Assembly: GCA_903897475.1 (NCBI GenBank)
Contig: CAIUBS010000097.1
Coordinates: forward strand, 1-13,526
Source: an uncultured Actinomycetes bacterium
Lineage (GTDB): Bacteria; Actinomycetota; Actinomycetes; Nanopelagicales; Nanopelagicaceae
Reading direction: 5' to 3'
Length of the DNA: 13,526 nt
The notes under the pieces are model-generated. The model saw only the letters and a list, made by a program, of their open reading frames with translations, was not told the DNA's origin and ran no database searches. Both the position numbers and the translations under genes were made by a program. Each line of letters opens with the position of its first letter. Within the stretch, counting starts at the first letter, position 1. Below are positions 13,095 to 13,526 of this stretch, one piece after another.

Positions 13095-13526
13095 TTGATT
13101 AAGTTTGAGAATGTCACTAAGACCTATCCGCGTCAGGATAAGGCGGCTCTTGATGGTGTCAATTTAGATATTGCAAAGGGTGAATTTGTTTTCTTGGTGG
13201 GATTATCAGGCTCTGGAAAATCAACTTTTTTAAAATTAGTCTTAAGAGAAGAACGGCCAACCTCTGGTGTAATTCATGTAGTTGGTAAGGATTTAAATAC
13301 TCTTGCAGCACATAAGGTGCCAGAGCTAAGAAGGCAGGTTGGAACAGTTTTCCAAGATTTTAGATTATTACCAAACAAAACTGTAACCGAAAATGTTGCC
13401 TTCACATTACATGTGCTTGGCTATTCAAATAAGCAGATAAGTCGAGAAGTTCCTGAAGTATTAGAGCTAGTTGGCTTAGAAGAAAAAGGAGATCGAAAGC
13501 CAAGTGAGCTATCAGGTGGCGAGCAA
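13095..13526 (+). CDS. ftsE: Cell division ATP-binding protein FtsE (partial, 3' end cut)
   Basis: The frame opens at TTG (13095-13097), seven bases after AAGGG, and stays open for 144 codons to the window end. Walker A GLSGSGKST is at 36-44, the Q-loop VFQDFRLL at 85-92, and the start of the signature LSGGEQ at 139-144, exactly where the window stops. The N-terminus MIKFENVTKTYP and the FQDFRLLPNKTVTENVAF stretch are characteristic of FtsE, which with FtsX forms the divisome ABC-type complex that activates peptidoglycan hydrolases. Position just after prfB is typical of Actinobacteria. Walker B, the switch histidine and presumably ftsX lie beyond the window. Confidence 0.93.
   Translation, partial: MIKFENVTKTYPRQDKAALDGVNLDIAKGEFVFLVGLSGSGKSTFLKLVLREERPTSGVIHVVGKDLNTLAAHKVPELRRQVGTVFQDFRLLPNKTVTENVAFTLHVLGYSNKQISREVPEVLELVGLEEKGDRKPSELSGGEQ

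Overview
The window reads as a piece of a streamlined, low-G+C actinobacterial chromosome. The evidence is A/T-rich codon use throughout, gene gaps mostly of 0-20 bases, several GTG or TTG starts, and an actinobacterial gene set: prfB directly before ftsE, TadE-type small membrane proteins, and an actinobacterial-looking taurine/omega-amino-acid transaminase. This profile fits freshwater acI Actinobacteria (Nanopelagicales, 'Ca. Planktophila/Nanopelagicus' type). That placement is an inference from gene content and base composition, not from a marker-gene comparison.

Layout. (1) 1-1138, plus strand: the tail of a Cys/Met-metabolism PLP enzyme, an SSAT-like GNAT acetyltransferase, and two coupled small membrane proteins of unknown function (49 and 126 aa). 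(2) 1133-5091, minus strand: a tight four-gene run, transcribed as FAD-linked D-lactate dehydrogenase, TerC/Alx-type membrane protein, then the permease and ATPase of a Wzm/Wzt (TagG/TagH)-like polysaccharide exporter. (3) 5092-10247: an amino-acid/semialdehyde catabolic block with two class III (PLP) aminotransferases on the plus strand, a CoA-acylating (methyl)malonate-semialdehyde dehydrogenase (MmsA) on the minus strand between them, and a YggC/FrcK-like P-loop kinase. (4) 10248-11850: an A/T-rich gap, then four small single-pass membrane proteins resembling Flp pilin, TadE and TadG, with no tadA/B/C in view. (5) 11865-13526: prfB (release factor 2) and the 5' part of ftsE, cut by the window end.

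How the genes may work together. The second aminotransferase can convert an omega-amino acid such as beta-alanine to a semialdehyde, and MmsA can convert malonate semialdehyde to acetyl-CoA, so the pair is a plausible beta-alanine (or related) catabolic module. The HemL-like aminotransferase that converges on mmsA may feed a second amino substrate. The exporter pair probably moves a lipid-linked glycan, but no glycosyltransferase lies beside it. The four pilin-like genes look like structural subunits of a Tad/Flp-type pilus or pseudopilus whose motor must be encoded elsewhere. No IS element, CRISPR array, tRNA or rRNA was seen. The strongest leads for something undescribed are the orphan pilin-like cassette, the HemL-like enzyme with a perfect hairpin/operator at its predicted transcription start, and the coupled 49-aa/126-aa membrane pair.
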